A stretch of 64,000 nucleotides of DNA from Faecalibacterium sp. (GTDB taxonomy: Bacteria; Bacillota; Clostridia; Oscillospirales; Ruminococcaceae): assembly GCA_022652735.1 (NCBI GenBank), contig JALCRP010000003.1:62001-126000 (forward strand). Reading direction: 5' to 3'. Shown in pieces: positions 52,120-62,400 of the stretch. The position numbers were made by a program, and so were the translations under genes. The notes beneath the pieces were generated by a model. That model saw only the letters and a list, made by a program, of their open reading frames with translations. It searched no databases and was not told the DNA's origin. The first letter of the stretch is position 1. Every line of letters starts with the position of its first letter.

Positions 52120-52902
52120 GTGGAAGAAACGATCACCAGCCGGGAAAACGCAAAAATTAAATACGCCTGCCGCCTTTCGGGCAGCGCCGCCTTCCGCCAA
52201 GCTGAAAATGCTTTTTTGGCGGAGGGCTTAAAGTTGTGCCCGGCACTTGCCAAAGGGGCCCTTATAAAGGTAATATTCTATACGGACCGTGCGCTGGAAA
52301 AGGCGCCCGAGCTGCAAAGCCTGCCCGGCGAGCACTACCGCATCCCTGAGCATGTGGCCGAAAAGCTGGCCGACGTCGGCACAAATCAGGGCGTGTTTGC
52401 CATTTTTGAGATGCCGCATGCCGAAGAAAGCACCTTCCGGGCCGGTGGGCGCTATCTTGCGCTGGAGGCTGTGCAGGACCCCGGCAATGTGGGCACCCTT
52501 CTGCGCAGCGCGGCGGCGTTTGGGTTTGACGGCGTGATTTTGGACAAGGCCTGCGCCAGCCCGTGGGCGCCGAAAACGCTGCGCGCCTCGATGGGTGCGG
52601 CGGTAGAAGTGCCCGTGTGGGAAACAGAGGATTTGCCGGCGACGCTTTTGCGCCTCGGTGGGCTGGGCGTTACCTGTCTTGCGGCGGCGCTGTACCACAG
52701 CGAGCCGCTGGATACCGCCGCGCCCGTGTATCCCGGCGGGGTTTGTGTCGTGATCGGCAGCGAGGGGCAGGGCCTGACGGAGGCTGCCGTCGCGGCCTGT
52801 GGCAAAACCGTACGCATCCCTATGACGGATAAGGTGGAAAGCCTGAACGCCGGCATCGCCGGCAGCATTCTGCTATGGCATTTCCGGGGCGTCGGGCGAT
52901 GA
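52120..52902 (+). CDS. SpoU/TrmH-family RNA 2'-O-methyltransferase
   Basis: A 260-residue SPOUT methyltransferase. A SpoU-substrate-binding N domain (SRENAKIKYACRLSGSAAFR) is followed by the knotted domain with LEAVQDPGNVGTLLRSAAAFG, VVIGSEGQGL and IPMTDKVESLNAGIAGSIL. It probably methylates a ribose in 23S rRNA or a tRNA. The start is GTG 52120 with AAGGAG upstream. Its stop overlaps the dprA start (ATGA). Its place after rplT is conserved in Firmicutes. Confidence 0.9.
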   Translation: MEETITSRENAKIKYACRLSGSAAFRQAENAFLAEGLKLCPALAKGALIKVIFYTDRALEKAPELQSLPGEHYRIPEHVAEKLADVGTNQGVFAIFEMPHAEESTFRAGGRYLALEAVQDPGNVGTLLRSAAAFGFDGVILDKACASPWAPKTLRASMGAAVEVPVWETEDLPATLLRLGGLGVTCLAAALYHSEPLDTAAPVYPGGVCVVIGSEGQGLTEAAVAACGKTVRIPMTDKVESLNAGIAGSILLWHFRGVGR

Positions 52903-54059
52903 ACGAAAACGTTACGCCGCTGGAAACGCTGGCCCAAACGGGCGCACTGCCCGGGCCGGAGCCGGAAAGCCCGCCGGAAGCCTACTGGATGTGGCTAGCG
53001 GTGCTTTTGGGCACGGCAAATCTGCATGCGGGCCGCCTGATTGATCGCTACGGCACGGCCCGCGCCGCGTGGGAGGCACGGGATACCGCCGAGTTCCACG
53101 CGCTGGCCGGGCCAACGGCGGTGCATAACCTGAAAAAAGGCGAGACGCCTGCGGCATATCTGCCAGTTTTGGCATGGTGCGCGCGGCATAGCGTCTGGGT
53201 GCTGCCCTTTGACGACCCATCCTTTCCCTTGGCGCTTTCCCGCATTCCGGACCCACCTTTGGTGCTGTACTGCACAGGCGACGTCACAGTTTTGGGCCTG
53301 CCGCATACGGTAGGGATGGTGGGCGCGCGCAAGCCGACACAGTATGGCGCTTCGGCTGCGGCCGTGCTCGGCGATGCGCTGGCGCAAAGCGGCGCGGTGA
53401 TTGTCAGCGGCATGGCCGACGGGCTGGACAGCGAGGCCCACAAGGCTGCCGTCCGGGCGCATGCGCCTACCGTGGCGGTGCTGGGCGTACCAATCTCTGT
53501 GACATATCCGGCGGCAAACGCCGCCCTACGCGCCAACATCGAGCGGCGCGGCGCCGTTATCAGCGAGTATGCGCCGGGCGCGCCGTGTGATTATCATGTG
53601 ACATTTTTACAGCGCAATCGTATCATCGCGGCGCTTTCCGGGGCGCTTGTCGTCGTAGAAGCACGGCTGAAAAGCGGCACGATGAGCACGGTGGCCCACG
53701 CCGAGCGTTATGGCCGGCCGATTTTTGCCGTGCCGGGCAGCATCTTTTCGCCGCTTTCCGAGGGCACAAACACCCTTTTGCGCGAAAAGCGCGCCGCTGC
53801 GGCCGTCGAGCCGTCGGACATCCTTGCGGCGGTAGGGCTGCGCGGCGCCGCAATAGCCCCGGCCGAGCCGAAACCCGCGCCCGAGCTGCCTGAAACGGCG
53901 CGCCGCGTGCTGGCCTGCATCGGGGCGCGGCCCGTAGGGCTTGGGATGCTCTGCGAGCAGACGGGCCTGCCGATGAACACGCTGCTTACGGCGATCTCCC
54001 GCTTGCAGATCGCGGGGATGATCGCGGCGCAGCCCGGCCAAAAATACATCCTGAAATAG
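52899..54059 (+). CDS. dprA: DNA-processing protein DprA
   Basis: A 386-residue DprA/Smf protein, which loads RecA on incoming single-stranded DNA. The Rossmann domain has VGARKPTQYGASAA, IVSGMADGLDSEAHKAA and the later FLQRNRIIAALSGALVVVEA. The N terminus is helical (SAM-like) and the C terminus is a winged-helix DprA_WH domain (TARRVLACIGARPVGLGMLCEQTGLP). Translationally coupled to the SpoU gene. Confidence 0.93.
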   Translation: MNENVTPLETLAQTGALPGPEPESPPEAYWMWLAVLLGTANLHAGRLIDRYGTARAAWEARDTAEFHALAGPTAVHNLKKGETPAAYLPVLAWCARHSVWVLPFDDPSFPLALSRIPDPPLVLYCTGDVTVLGLPHTVGMVGARKPTQYGASAAAVLGDALAQSGAVIVSGMADGLDSEAHKAAVRAHAPTVAVLGVPISVTYPAANAALRANIERRGAVISEYAPGAPCDYHVTFLQRNRIIAALSGALVVVEARLKSGTMSTVAHAERYGRPIFAVPGSIFSPLSEGTNTLLREKRAAAAVEPSDILAAVGLRGAAIAPAEPKPAPELPETARRVLACIGARPVGLGMLCEQTGLPMNTLLTAISRLQIAGMIAAQPGQKYILK

Positions 54060-54121
54060 AGATACCCGGCCGTTTGGCCGCTTTTGAAAATACAGCAAAA
54101 ACCTTGAAGCGAGGTATGAGC

Positions 54122-56236
54122 ATGGCAAAACTGGTAATAGTGGAATCGCCTGCTAAGGCGAAAACGATCGGGAAGTATTTGGGCAAGGATTACGAGGTTA
54201 CGGCCAGCATGGGCCATATCCGCGATTTGCCCGCCTCCCAGCTGGGCATTGATGTGGAGCATGATTATGCCCCGCAGTATATCAGCATCAAGGGCAAGGA
54301 AAAGCTGATTAAGGAGCTGAAAGCCGAGGCTAAAAAGGCCGACGGCGTCCTCCTCGCAACTGACCCGGACCGTGAAGGCGAAGCCATCAGCTGGCATCTG
54401 GCCAATATCCTTGGGCTTGACCCAAAGCAGCCGAACCGCGTGACCTTTGACGAGATCACGAAAAAGGGCGTACAGGAGGGCATGGCCCATCCCCGCGCCA
54501 TCGACGAAGATTTGTTCAATGCCCAGCAGGCGCGCCGTGTGCTCGACCGCCTTGTGGGCTATAAGCTCAGCCCGTTTTTGTGGCGCAAGGTACGCCGCGG
54601 GCTTTCGGCCGGCCGCGTACAAAGCGTGGCTGTGCGCCTGATCGACGACCGCGAAAAGGAGATCGAGGCGTTCAAGCCGGATGAATACTGGAACGTGGAT
54701 GCGCTGCTTGCGGCGGGCGGCAAGCCCTTTGCCGCGCGGCTGGCCACGGATGCGGCCGGCAAAAAGCTGCTGCCGCAAAACCGGCAGGAGGCCGACGCCG
54801 TTGTGCGCGCGCTGGATGGCGCTACCTATACGGTAACGGAACTGAAAAAAGGCAAACGCACCAAGGCCCCGACGCCGCCGTTTATCACGAGCACGATGCA
54901 GCAGGAGGCCTCACGCAGGCTTGGCTTTACCGCCACCCGCACGATGCGCGCCGCCCAGACGCTTTATGAAGGCGTCGAGATTGCAGGGCGCGGCATGATG
55001 GGCCTTATCACCTATATGCGTACCGATTCGCTGCGCGTCTCCGACGAGGCAGTGGCCGCGGCGAAAGGCTTTATCACGGAAAATTATGGCCCGCAGTATG
55101 TCAACGGCACAAAGCGCGTATGGAAAACGAAAAGCGCCACGGCTGCGCAGGATGCGCATGAAGCTGTGCGCCCCTCGGTGCCCGCGCTGACGCCGGACGA
55201 GGTGGATAAAAATATCACGGGCGATACTGCGAAGCTCTACCGCATGATCTGGAGCCGCTTTATCGCCAGCCAGATGTCTGACTGCGAGATGGACACCGTC
55301 TCCGTCACGGTGACGGGCGCGAACCCGGCCGGCCCTGTGCCGGAGGGCTATCGCTTTAAGGCCAGCGGCTTTACCGTCACCTTTGATGGCTTTACCACCC
55401 TGTATGAAGAAGCCACCGACGATAAGGAAAAGAAAGAAACCAGCCTACCCCCGCTTGCCGAGGGCCAAGAGCTGGCGCTGAAAGAGCTGAAGAGCGAGCA
55501 GAAGTTTACCCAGCCGCCCGCCCGCTATACCGAAGCCACGCTGATCCGCGCGCTGGAAGAAAACGGCATCGGCCGCCCCTCCACTTACGCGCCGATTATC
55601 ACAACGATCATTGACCGCGGCTATGTCGAGCGCGATGCCAAAAAGCTGAAGCCGACGCTGCTGGGCCGCACCGTCGATGGGCTGATGCTCGATCAGTTCC
55701 CGCATATTGTGGATGTGGATTTCTCGGCCCAGATGGAAAAGAACCTGGATAAAGTGGAAAGCGGCACGGCCGATTGGCGCAAGACTGTGGACGATTTTTA
55801 TCAGGAGTTTGCACAAAGCCTTTCCACGGCCGAAAAGAACATGGAAGGCAAAAAGATCAAGGTGCCCGACGAGCCTTCGGGCGAGATCTGCGAGCTTTGC
55901 GGCAAGCCGATGGTTATCAAATCGGGCCGCTACGGCAAGTTTTTGGCCTGCTCGGGCTTCCCTGAGTGCCGCAATACCAAGCGCCTTGTGAAAGATACGG
56001 GCGGCCTTTGCCCGAAGTGCGGCGGCCGTATGCTCCAGCGCAAGAGCGCTAAGGGCCGTATCTATTACGGCTGCGAAAAATATCCTGCCTGCGATTTTAT
56101 GACATGGGATGAGCCTGTGCCGACCAAATGCGAAAAGTGCGGCGCAACCCTGTTCCGCAAGGGACAAAAACTTTACTGCGCGAAGGACGGCTGCGACTTC
56201 ACCATGCCTGTGCCGAAAGGCGGTAGCGCCCAATGA
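54122..56236 (+). CDS. topA: DNA topoisomerase I
   Basis: A 704-residue type IA topoisomerase. The TOPRIM domain has VIVESPAKAKTIGKYLG and DPDREGEAI. The catalytic tyrosine is Y298 in GLITYMRTDS. Three C-terminal zinc fingers (CELCGKPM, CPKCGGRM, CEKCGATL units) end the protein. ATG 54122 is preferred, with GAGG 7 bases before it; ATG 54116 in frame is too close. The dprA-topA-trmFO order is typical of Firmicutes. Confidence 0.96.
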   Translation: MAKLVIVESPAKAKTIGKYLGKDYEVTASMGHIRDLPASQLGIDVEHDYAPQYISIKGKEKLIKELKAEAKKADGVLLATDPDREGEAISWHLANILGLDPKQPNRVTFDEITKKGVQEGMAHPRAIDEDLFNAQQARRVLDRLVGYKLSPFLWRKVRRGLSAGRVQSVAVRLIDDREKEIEAFKPDEYWNVDALLAAGGKPFAARLATDAAGKKLLPQNRQEADAVVRALDGATYTVTELKKGKRTKAPTPPFITSTMQQEASRRLGFTATRTMRAAQTLYEGVEIAGRGMMGLITYMRTDSLRVSDEAVAAAKGFITENYGPQYVNGTKRVWKTKSATAAQDAHEAVRPSVPALTPDEVDKNITGDTAKLYRMIWSRFIASQMSDCEMDTVSVTVTGANPAGPVPEGYRFKASGFTVTFDGFTTLYEEATDDKEKKETSLPPLAEGQELALKELKSEQKFTQPPARYTEATLIRALEENGIGRPSTYAPIITTIIDRGYVERDAKKLKPTLLGRTVDGLMLDQFPHIVDVDFSAQMEKNLDKVESGTADWRKTVDDFYQEFAQSLSTAEKNMEGKKIKVPDEPSGEICELCGKPMVIKSGRYGKFLACSGFPECRNTKRLVKDTGGLCPKCGGRMLQRKSAKGRIYYGCEKYPACDFMTWDEPVPTKCEKCGATLFRKGQKLYCAKDGCDFTMPVPKGGSAQ

Positions 56237-57615
56237 GCGAGCTGCATGTAACGGTTCTGGGCGCGGGGCTGGCCGGGTGCGAAGCGGCGCTTTGGCTGGC
56301 GGGGCACGGCGTAAAAGTAACGCTGTATGAGCAAAAGCCTGTCCGCTTTTCGCCGGCGCATAAATCTGCGAATTTCGCCGAGCTGATCTGCTCGAACTCG
56401 CTGAAAGCCGAGCGGCTGGATTCGGCCTCGGGCCTTTTGAAGGCCGAGATGCGCCAAATGGGCAGCAGCCTGCTGCCTGCCGCCGAGGTGGCCCGCGTGG
56501 CCGCGGGCGGCGCGCTGGCCGTCGATCGCGACGTGTTCAGCGCCGAGGTGACGCGCCGTGTCGAGGCCGAGCCAAATATCACCGTCCGGCGCGAGGAAGT
56601 TTGCACAATCGACGAGGCTTCGCCAATTTTGGTGGCGACGGGGCCGCTGACCGAGGGTGCCCTTGCCGAAAAGATCGCGGCCCTGACGGGCAGCGCGGAA
56701 ATGCACTTTTACGACGCTGTTGCGCCGATTGTGACGGCGGAAAGCCTCGACTATGAAAAAGTGTTCGCCGCCTCGCGCTACGGCCGCGGCGACGACGATT
56801 ATCTCAACTGCCCGTTCAATAAGGCCGAGTACGAGGCCTTTTATCAGGCGCTTGCCACAGCCGAGCGCGCGCCCCTGCATGATTTTGATAAGGGCGCCGA
56901 GAACCCCTCTGTGGCCGAGAGCGCTTCTGCGCCCGCCAAACCGGCGAAGGACGGCGGCCTGACTGTTTACGAAGGCTGCATGCCGATCGAAGTGATGGCA
57001 GGGCGCGGCGCGGATACGATGCGCTATGGCCCGCTGCGCCCCGTCGGCCTGACCGACCCGCGCACCGGCCACCGCCCGTGGGCCAACATCCAGCTGCGCG
57101 CCGAAAATAAGGAGCGCACCCTTTACAATATCGTCGGCTTTCAGACAAACCTAAAATGGGGCGAGCAAAAGCGTGTGTTCTCTATGATCCCGGGGCTGGA
57201 ACACGCCGAGTTTGTACGGTATGGCGTAATGCACCGCAATACGTTTCTCGACAGCCCGAAGGTGCTGACGCAGGCGCTTTGCCTCGCGGCACACCCGAAC
57301 GTATTTTTTGCCGGGCAGATCACAGGCTTTGAGGGCTATATGGAAAGCGCAGCCTGTGGCCTTTTGGCGGCACGAAACATTTATGCCCGCCTGATGGGCG
57401 TAACGCTGCCGCCGCCGCCGGCCGATACCATGTGTGGCGCGCTGGTGCGCTATATCACGGCGGAAAACAAAAATTTCCAGCCGATGGGCGCTAATATGGG
57501 CATCCTGCCCTCGCTGGAAAACCGCCCGCGCGATAAACGTGAGCGCTATCAGGCTGTGGCCGAGCGCGCTGTTTCCAGTTTTTCCGCGTGGGTGGCGGCA
57601 CAGGCCGAACCCTAA
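56233..57615 (+). CDS. trmFO: Folate-dependent tRNA (m5U54) methyltransferase TrmFO
   Basis: A 460-residue flavoprotein that methylates U54 of the tRNA T loop using methylenetetrahydrofolate. FAD loop VLGAGLAGCEAALWLA (8-23), NFAELICSNSLKAE with C53, and EGCMPIEVMA with C249 are conserved. Before EGC there is a Pro/Ala-rich insertion of about 20 residues (around 219-242) not usual for the family. The start overlaps the topA stop (ATGA). Confidence 0.95.
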   Translation: MSELHVTVLGAGLAGCEAALWLAGHGVKVTLYEQKPVRFSPAHKSANFAELICSNSLKAERLDSASGLLKAEMRQMGSSLLPAAEVARVAAGGALAVDRDVFSAEVTRRVEAEPNITVRREEVCTIDEASPILVATGPLTEGALAEKIAALTGSAEMHFYDAVAPIVTAESLDYEKVFAASRYGRGDDDYLNCPFNKAEYEAFYQALATAERAPLHDFDKGAENPSVAESASAPAKPAKDGGLTVYEGCMPIEVMAGRGADTMRYGPLRPVGLTDPRTGHRPWANIQLRAENKERTLYNIVGFQTNLKWGEQKRVFSMIPGLEHAEFVRYGVMHRNTFLDSPKVLTQALCLAAHPNVFFAGQITGFEGYMESAACGLLAARNIYARLMGVTLPPPPADTMCGALVRYITAENKNFQPMGANMGILPSLENRPRDKRERYQAVAERAVSSFSAWVAAQAEP

Positions 57616-57689
57616 CAGCAACTTTGTTTGCAAAATCGGAACAGGGGCACACCCCACGCCCCGATCAGACGACGAAAGGTGGCAACAGC

Positions 57690-58724
57690 ATGAAAATTCT
57701 GCTTGATATGATGGGCGGCGACAACGCGCCGCTGGCCCCGCTTGCGGGCGCGGCCGCGGCCGTAAAAGCCTATGGCGTACAAGTTGTAGGCCTGGGCGAC
57801 GAGGCCCTTTTGAAAAAGACGGCCGCCGAGCACGACATCCCGCTGGACGGCATCGAGTTTGTCAACTGCACCGAGACGATCGATATGTGTGACGAGCCGG
57901 CGCTGGCCATCCGCCGCAAAAAGGATTCAACCATCGTTGTAGGCCTCAATATGCTGAAGGATGGCGGCGGCGACGCATTTGTTTCTGCGGGCAGCACAGG
58001 CGCGCTGCATGTGGGCACAAGCCTTTTGGTGCGCACGCTGGCGGGCGTAAAACGCCCCGCGCTGGCCACGGTTGTGCCGGCGAAAAAGCACCCGTACCTT
58101 TTGATGGATTGTGGCGCCAATGTCGAGTGCCGCCCCGAAATGCTGGCCGCTTTCGGCGTGATGGGCACCTGCTATATGCAGCAGGTGATGCATATCGAAA
58201 GCCCGGCCGTGGCGCTGGCAAATAACGGCGCAGAGGAATCTAAGGGCACCCCGATGCTGAAAGAGGCCCACCAGCTTTTGAAGAAAACGCCGGGCATTCG
58301 CTTTACGGGCAATATCGAGCCGCGGGACGTGCCGAACGGCGACGCGGATGTAGTGGTGTGCGACGGCTTTACCGGCAACGTGATCTTGAAGCTGAGCGAG
58401 GGCATGGCGAAAATGCTGCTTGGGATGCTGAAAGAAATTTTTCTCGCCAATCTGGGTGGGAAAATGGCCTACTTGCTGGTGAAAAAAGGCCTTGGCGGCT
58501 TGAAAAAGCAGATGGACGCCGACGAGTACGGCGGCGCGCCGCTGCTGGGCGCAAAACAGCCTGTCATCAAGGCGCACGGCTCCTCAAAGCCGAAAGCCAT
58601 CCAGAACGCAATCCGTCAGGCAAAGCTCTGCGTCGACAACGACCTATGCGGGAAAATGCAGCAGGCGCTCGACACGCTGGAAGCCGAACGGGAAAAGACG
58701 GCATCGCAGAGCGATGCCCAATAA
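57690..58724 (+). CDS. plsX: Phosphate acyltransferase PlsX
   Basis: A 344-residue PlsX, which converts acyl-ACP to acyl-phosphate for phospholipid synthesis. LDMMGGDNAPLA at the start, SAGSTGALHVGTSLLVRTL and VVCDGFTGNVILKLSEGMA are conserved. AAGGTGG precedes ATG 57690. It is followed directly by rnc, without the acpP gene often found there. Confidence 0.95.
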   Translation: MKILLDMMGGDNAPLAPLAGAAAAVKAYGVQVVGLGDEALLKKTAAEHDIPLDGIEFVNCTETIDMCDEPALAIRRKKDSTIVVGLNMLKDGGGDAFVSAGSTGALHVGTSLLVRTLAGVKRPALATVVPAKKHPYLLMDCGANVECRPEMLAAFGVMGTCYMQQVMHIESPAVALANNGAEESKGTPMLKEAHQLLKKTPGIRFTGNIEPRDVPNGDADVVVCDGFTGNVILKLSEGMAKMLLGMLKEIFLANLGGKMAYLLVKKGLGGLKKQMDADEYGGAPLLGAKQPVIKAHGSSKPKAIQNAIRQAKLCVDNDLCGKMQQALDTLEAEREKTASQSDAQ

Positions 58725-58745
58725 AAAAGGGGATACGCAGGACAC

Positions 58746-59417
58746 ATGAGCCATCCATTGGAAGAAATCATCGGATACCATTTCAAAGATCCGCAGCTGC
58801 TGCTGACGGCGCTGACACATACCAGCTTCGCCAACGAAAGCCGTGAGACGGCACAGCATAACGAGCGTTTGGAGTTTTTGGGCGACAGCGTTTTACAGAT
58901 CGTCTCGGCGGATTATCTGTTCCACGCCTATGCCGATCGCCCGGAGGGCGATTTAACCCGCATCCGTGCCAGCCTTGTCAGCGAGGATGCACTGTTTCAG
59001 TTTGCGCAGGAAATCCACTTGGGCGAGTATCTGCGCCTCGGAAAAGGCGAAGAGCGCTGCGGCGGGCGAAACCGCCCAAGCGTTGTGTCGGATGCCTTTG
59101 AGGCGCTGATCGCGGCACAATACCTTGACGGCGGCATGGAGGCGGCCAAAACCTTTATTCTGCCGTTTATCACCGAGGGCAAGTATGCCGAGGCCGACTA
59201 CAAGACAAAATTGCAGGAGGTTGTACAGGCAAACCCCGAAGAAAAACTGAGCTATGTCGTCGAAAGCGAAAACGGCCCCGACCACGATAAGCACTATGTT
59301 GTGGCCGTGCACCTGAACTCGAACTGTGTGGCCCGGGGCGAAGGCCGCAGCAAAAAAACGGCGGAACAGCATGCCGCGCGCGAGGCGCTGCGGCTGATGG
59401 GCCTCGTGGAGGAATAA
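58746..59417 (+). CDS. rnc: Ribonuclease III
   Basis: A 223-residue RNase III. The catalytic signature NERLEFLGDSVL (39-50), DAFEALIAAQYLDGG with the second metal ligands, and a C-terminal double-stranded-RNA-binding domain (DYKTKLQEVVQANPEE, SKKTAEQHAAREAL) are complete. It processes rRNA and mRNA. The smc gene follows after 41 bp. Confidence 0.96.
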   Translation: MSHPLEEIIGYHFKDPQLLLTALTHTSFANESRETAQHNERLEFLGDSVLQIVSADYLFHAYADRPEGDLTRIRASLVSEDALFQFAQEIHLGEYLRLGKGEERCGGRNRPSVVSDAFEALIAAQYLDGGMEAAKTFILPFITEGKYAEADYKTKLQEVVQANPEEKLSYVVESENGPDHDKHYVVAVHLNSNCVARGEGRSKKTAEQHAAREALRLMGLVEE

Positions 59418-59458
59418 CAGGCGGCGCGCCGCCTTTGTGTGAAGTGTAAGGGGAACCT

Positions 59459-62400
59459 ATGGTATTAAAAGAGCTTGAGATTCAGGGATTTAAGAGTTTC
59501 CCGGATAAAATCAAGGTCACGATCGGGCGCGGCATCACGGGCGTGGTAGGCCCGAACGGAAGCGGCAAAAGCAACATCTCCGATGCCATCCGCTGGGTGC
59601 TGGGCGAGACAAGCTCCAAGCAACTGCGCGGCTCCGGCAAGATGGAGGACGTCATTTTCGGCGGCACCCAAATTCGCGGCGCAATGGGCTTTGCCTCGGT
59701 GCGCCTGACGCTGGATAATACCGACCGTGCCTTGGATATGGACGCTGACGAGGTTGTTGTGGGGCGCAAATACTACCGCAGCGGCGAGAGCGAATATACC
59801 CTGAACGGGCAGGTTTGCCGCCTGAAAGACGTGTACGAGCTGTTTTTGGATACGGGCCTCGGGCGCGATGGCTACTCTATCATCGGGCAGGGCCGTATTG
59901 CAGAGATCGTCGGCGCAAAAAGCAACGAGCGCCGCGAAATTTTCGAGGAAGCCTCGGGCATTGCCAAATACCGCTACCGCAAAACGGAAGCCGAGCATCG
60001 CCTTGCTAGTGCCGAAGAAAACCTCGAGCGTCTGCGCGATATTCTCGGCGAGCTGGAAAGCCGCGTTGGCCCGCTGGCGAAAGACAGCGCCAAGGCGCAA
60101 AAGTTTTTGGAGCTTTCCGAACAGCGCAAAAGCCTTGAGGTAACGCTTTGGGTTGATAACGTGCGCCGCGCCAAGGATACCGTGCGTGAGCAGCAGCATA
60201 AATACGAAACCGCCGAAGCCGATTACAACCGCTTGGATGAGGCCGAAAAATCGGCCGAGCAGGAGGCTGAGGAAATTCGCGCCGAGGCGCAGCGCATGAC
60301 GATTGAGATCGAGCGCTTAAATGGGGACATCCGCACGATCACGGAACAGATGAATTCCACCACGAGCCGTATCGCCGTGCTGGAAAACGACATTGCGCAC
60401 AACGAGCAGAATATCCAAAACCTTGAGGCCGAGATCGCCGAGGGCGAGCACAGCCGCGAGAACATCAACGGTGAGATCGCGGGCCACGAGCAGGCCATCA
60501 CGGAGATCGAGGCCGCCGAAAAAGAGATCGAAGCCGCGATCGCCGCGGTGAATGCGACGCTTGAAAAAATCCAAGCCGACAGCCTCGCTTCCGGCGAGCG
60601 GCGCGGCGCGGTTACGGCCGCCCTCGCCCAAATGACGGAGCAGCAGACGGCCTGTCGCGTCAGCGCGGCGGGGGCCGATTCGGCCGCTGCGACGGCGGCC
60701 CAGCGTTTGGAAGAAGCCCGTGCCGAAGGCGCCACGGACAAGGAAAGCGTCGAAAAGCTTGCACAGGAGCAGGCGGATACCGCCGCCTATCTCGAAAAAA
60801 TCAACGAAAATGTCACGCGCCTGACCAATATCCGCAGCGGCCTGACGTTAAAGCTGGCTGCCCGCAGAAAAAGCCTCGATGAGGCCGACGCTGCCGAGCA
60901 GCAGATCGACCGCCAGATTGACGCGGCCGAGCAGCGCGTACAGGTTTTGCGTGAGCTGGAAAAAAACATGGAAGGCTATACGCAGTCCGTCAAAAGCGTG
61001 ATGCGCGCGGCCGAGGCACACCGTCTCGGCGGCGTGATCGGGCCGGTATCCAGCATCCTTTCCGTCGAAAAAGGCTATGAGACGGCCATCGAGACGGCGC
61101 TGGGCGGCGCGCTGCAAAATATCGTTGTGGATAGCGAGGCCGCGGCCAAGGCTGCCATCGCCTTTTTGCGCGATGCACACGCGGGCCGTGCAACCTTTTT
61201 GCCGCTGGATACCATCCAGCCCGGCGTATTCCACGGCGAGCTGACCGGCTCGGCCCAGCTTGCGAGCGGTCTTGTCCACTGCGACGCCAAATATGAGGGC
61301 GTCGTGCGCTATCTTTTAGGGCGCATCGTGGTCGTGGATGAAATCAACGAGGCCTCGGGCGTAGCCCGGCGGCTGGGGTATCATAATAAAATCGTGACGG
61401 CCGACGGCCAAGTAATCAACGCGGGCGGCAGCTTTACGGGCGGCAGTGTCTCGCGCTCGGCGGGGCTTTTTACCCGCAAGCAGGAAATCGCTGATCTGCG
61501 AGAAAAAATTACAAAGTTGCAGGCAAGCCAACAACAGGCACAAACCGATACTGACCGCTGGAAGGCGCAGGTGGATGCCCTTTCCGCCGAGCTGACCGCC
61601 ACGGAAAGCGAGGCCATCACCGCCGGCAACGATAAAGTGCGCGCCGAAACTGAGGCCGGCCGTATCGCCACGGCGCTGAGCCAAGCCCGCGGCGCGGCCG
61701 AAATCCACGCCGGCGAGATCGAGCAGCTGGAAGGGCGCATTGCTGAAAGCCGCGCCACGGCCGAACGGCAAAAAGCCGAGGAAGCGCGCCTTACCGCAGA
61801 GATCGAAAAGCTTTCGGCCGAGCTGCATAATATCAGCGCCGGCGACGACAGCTTCTTGGCGACGCGCACCCGCCTTTCCGAGGAGCTGAGCCAGAAAAAG
61901 CTTGAAAAGCTCGAGAAGGAAAAGGATGCCGAGGCGCACCGCACCGCGATTGAAAACCTGCAAAGCCGCACGGAGGAAACCTCCGGCCGCCGCGCCGAGC
62001 AGGAGCGCAGCATTGCCGCTTTGCGCGGCATGAACGAGCAAAATCGTGCGCATATCGCGGAGATCGAAAACGAAAAATCCGGCCGCGATACTGAGATCAA
62101 GGCCAAAGAGGCTGCGATCCAGCAGGCGACGCAACAGCGTTTGGCCCGCCAGCAGGGCGAGACAGAGGCAAACGCCCGCGCCCGTCAGGCTGCCGAGGAC
62201 CGCGAAAAAATGAGCCAGGAGATGGCCCGCCTCGCTGAGCGCAAAACCAACGCCGAGACGGAATACGATCAGACAATCTCCAAGCTGTGGGAGGAATATC
62301 AGCTTTCGCTGACGGAGGCGGAAAAGCTTTGCATCCCGTTTGAAAGCCTCGCCCAGCTGCGCGCCGATGTGCAGGATCTGCGCAATCAGATTCGTAGCTT

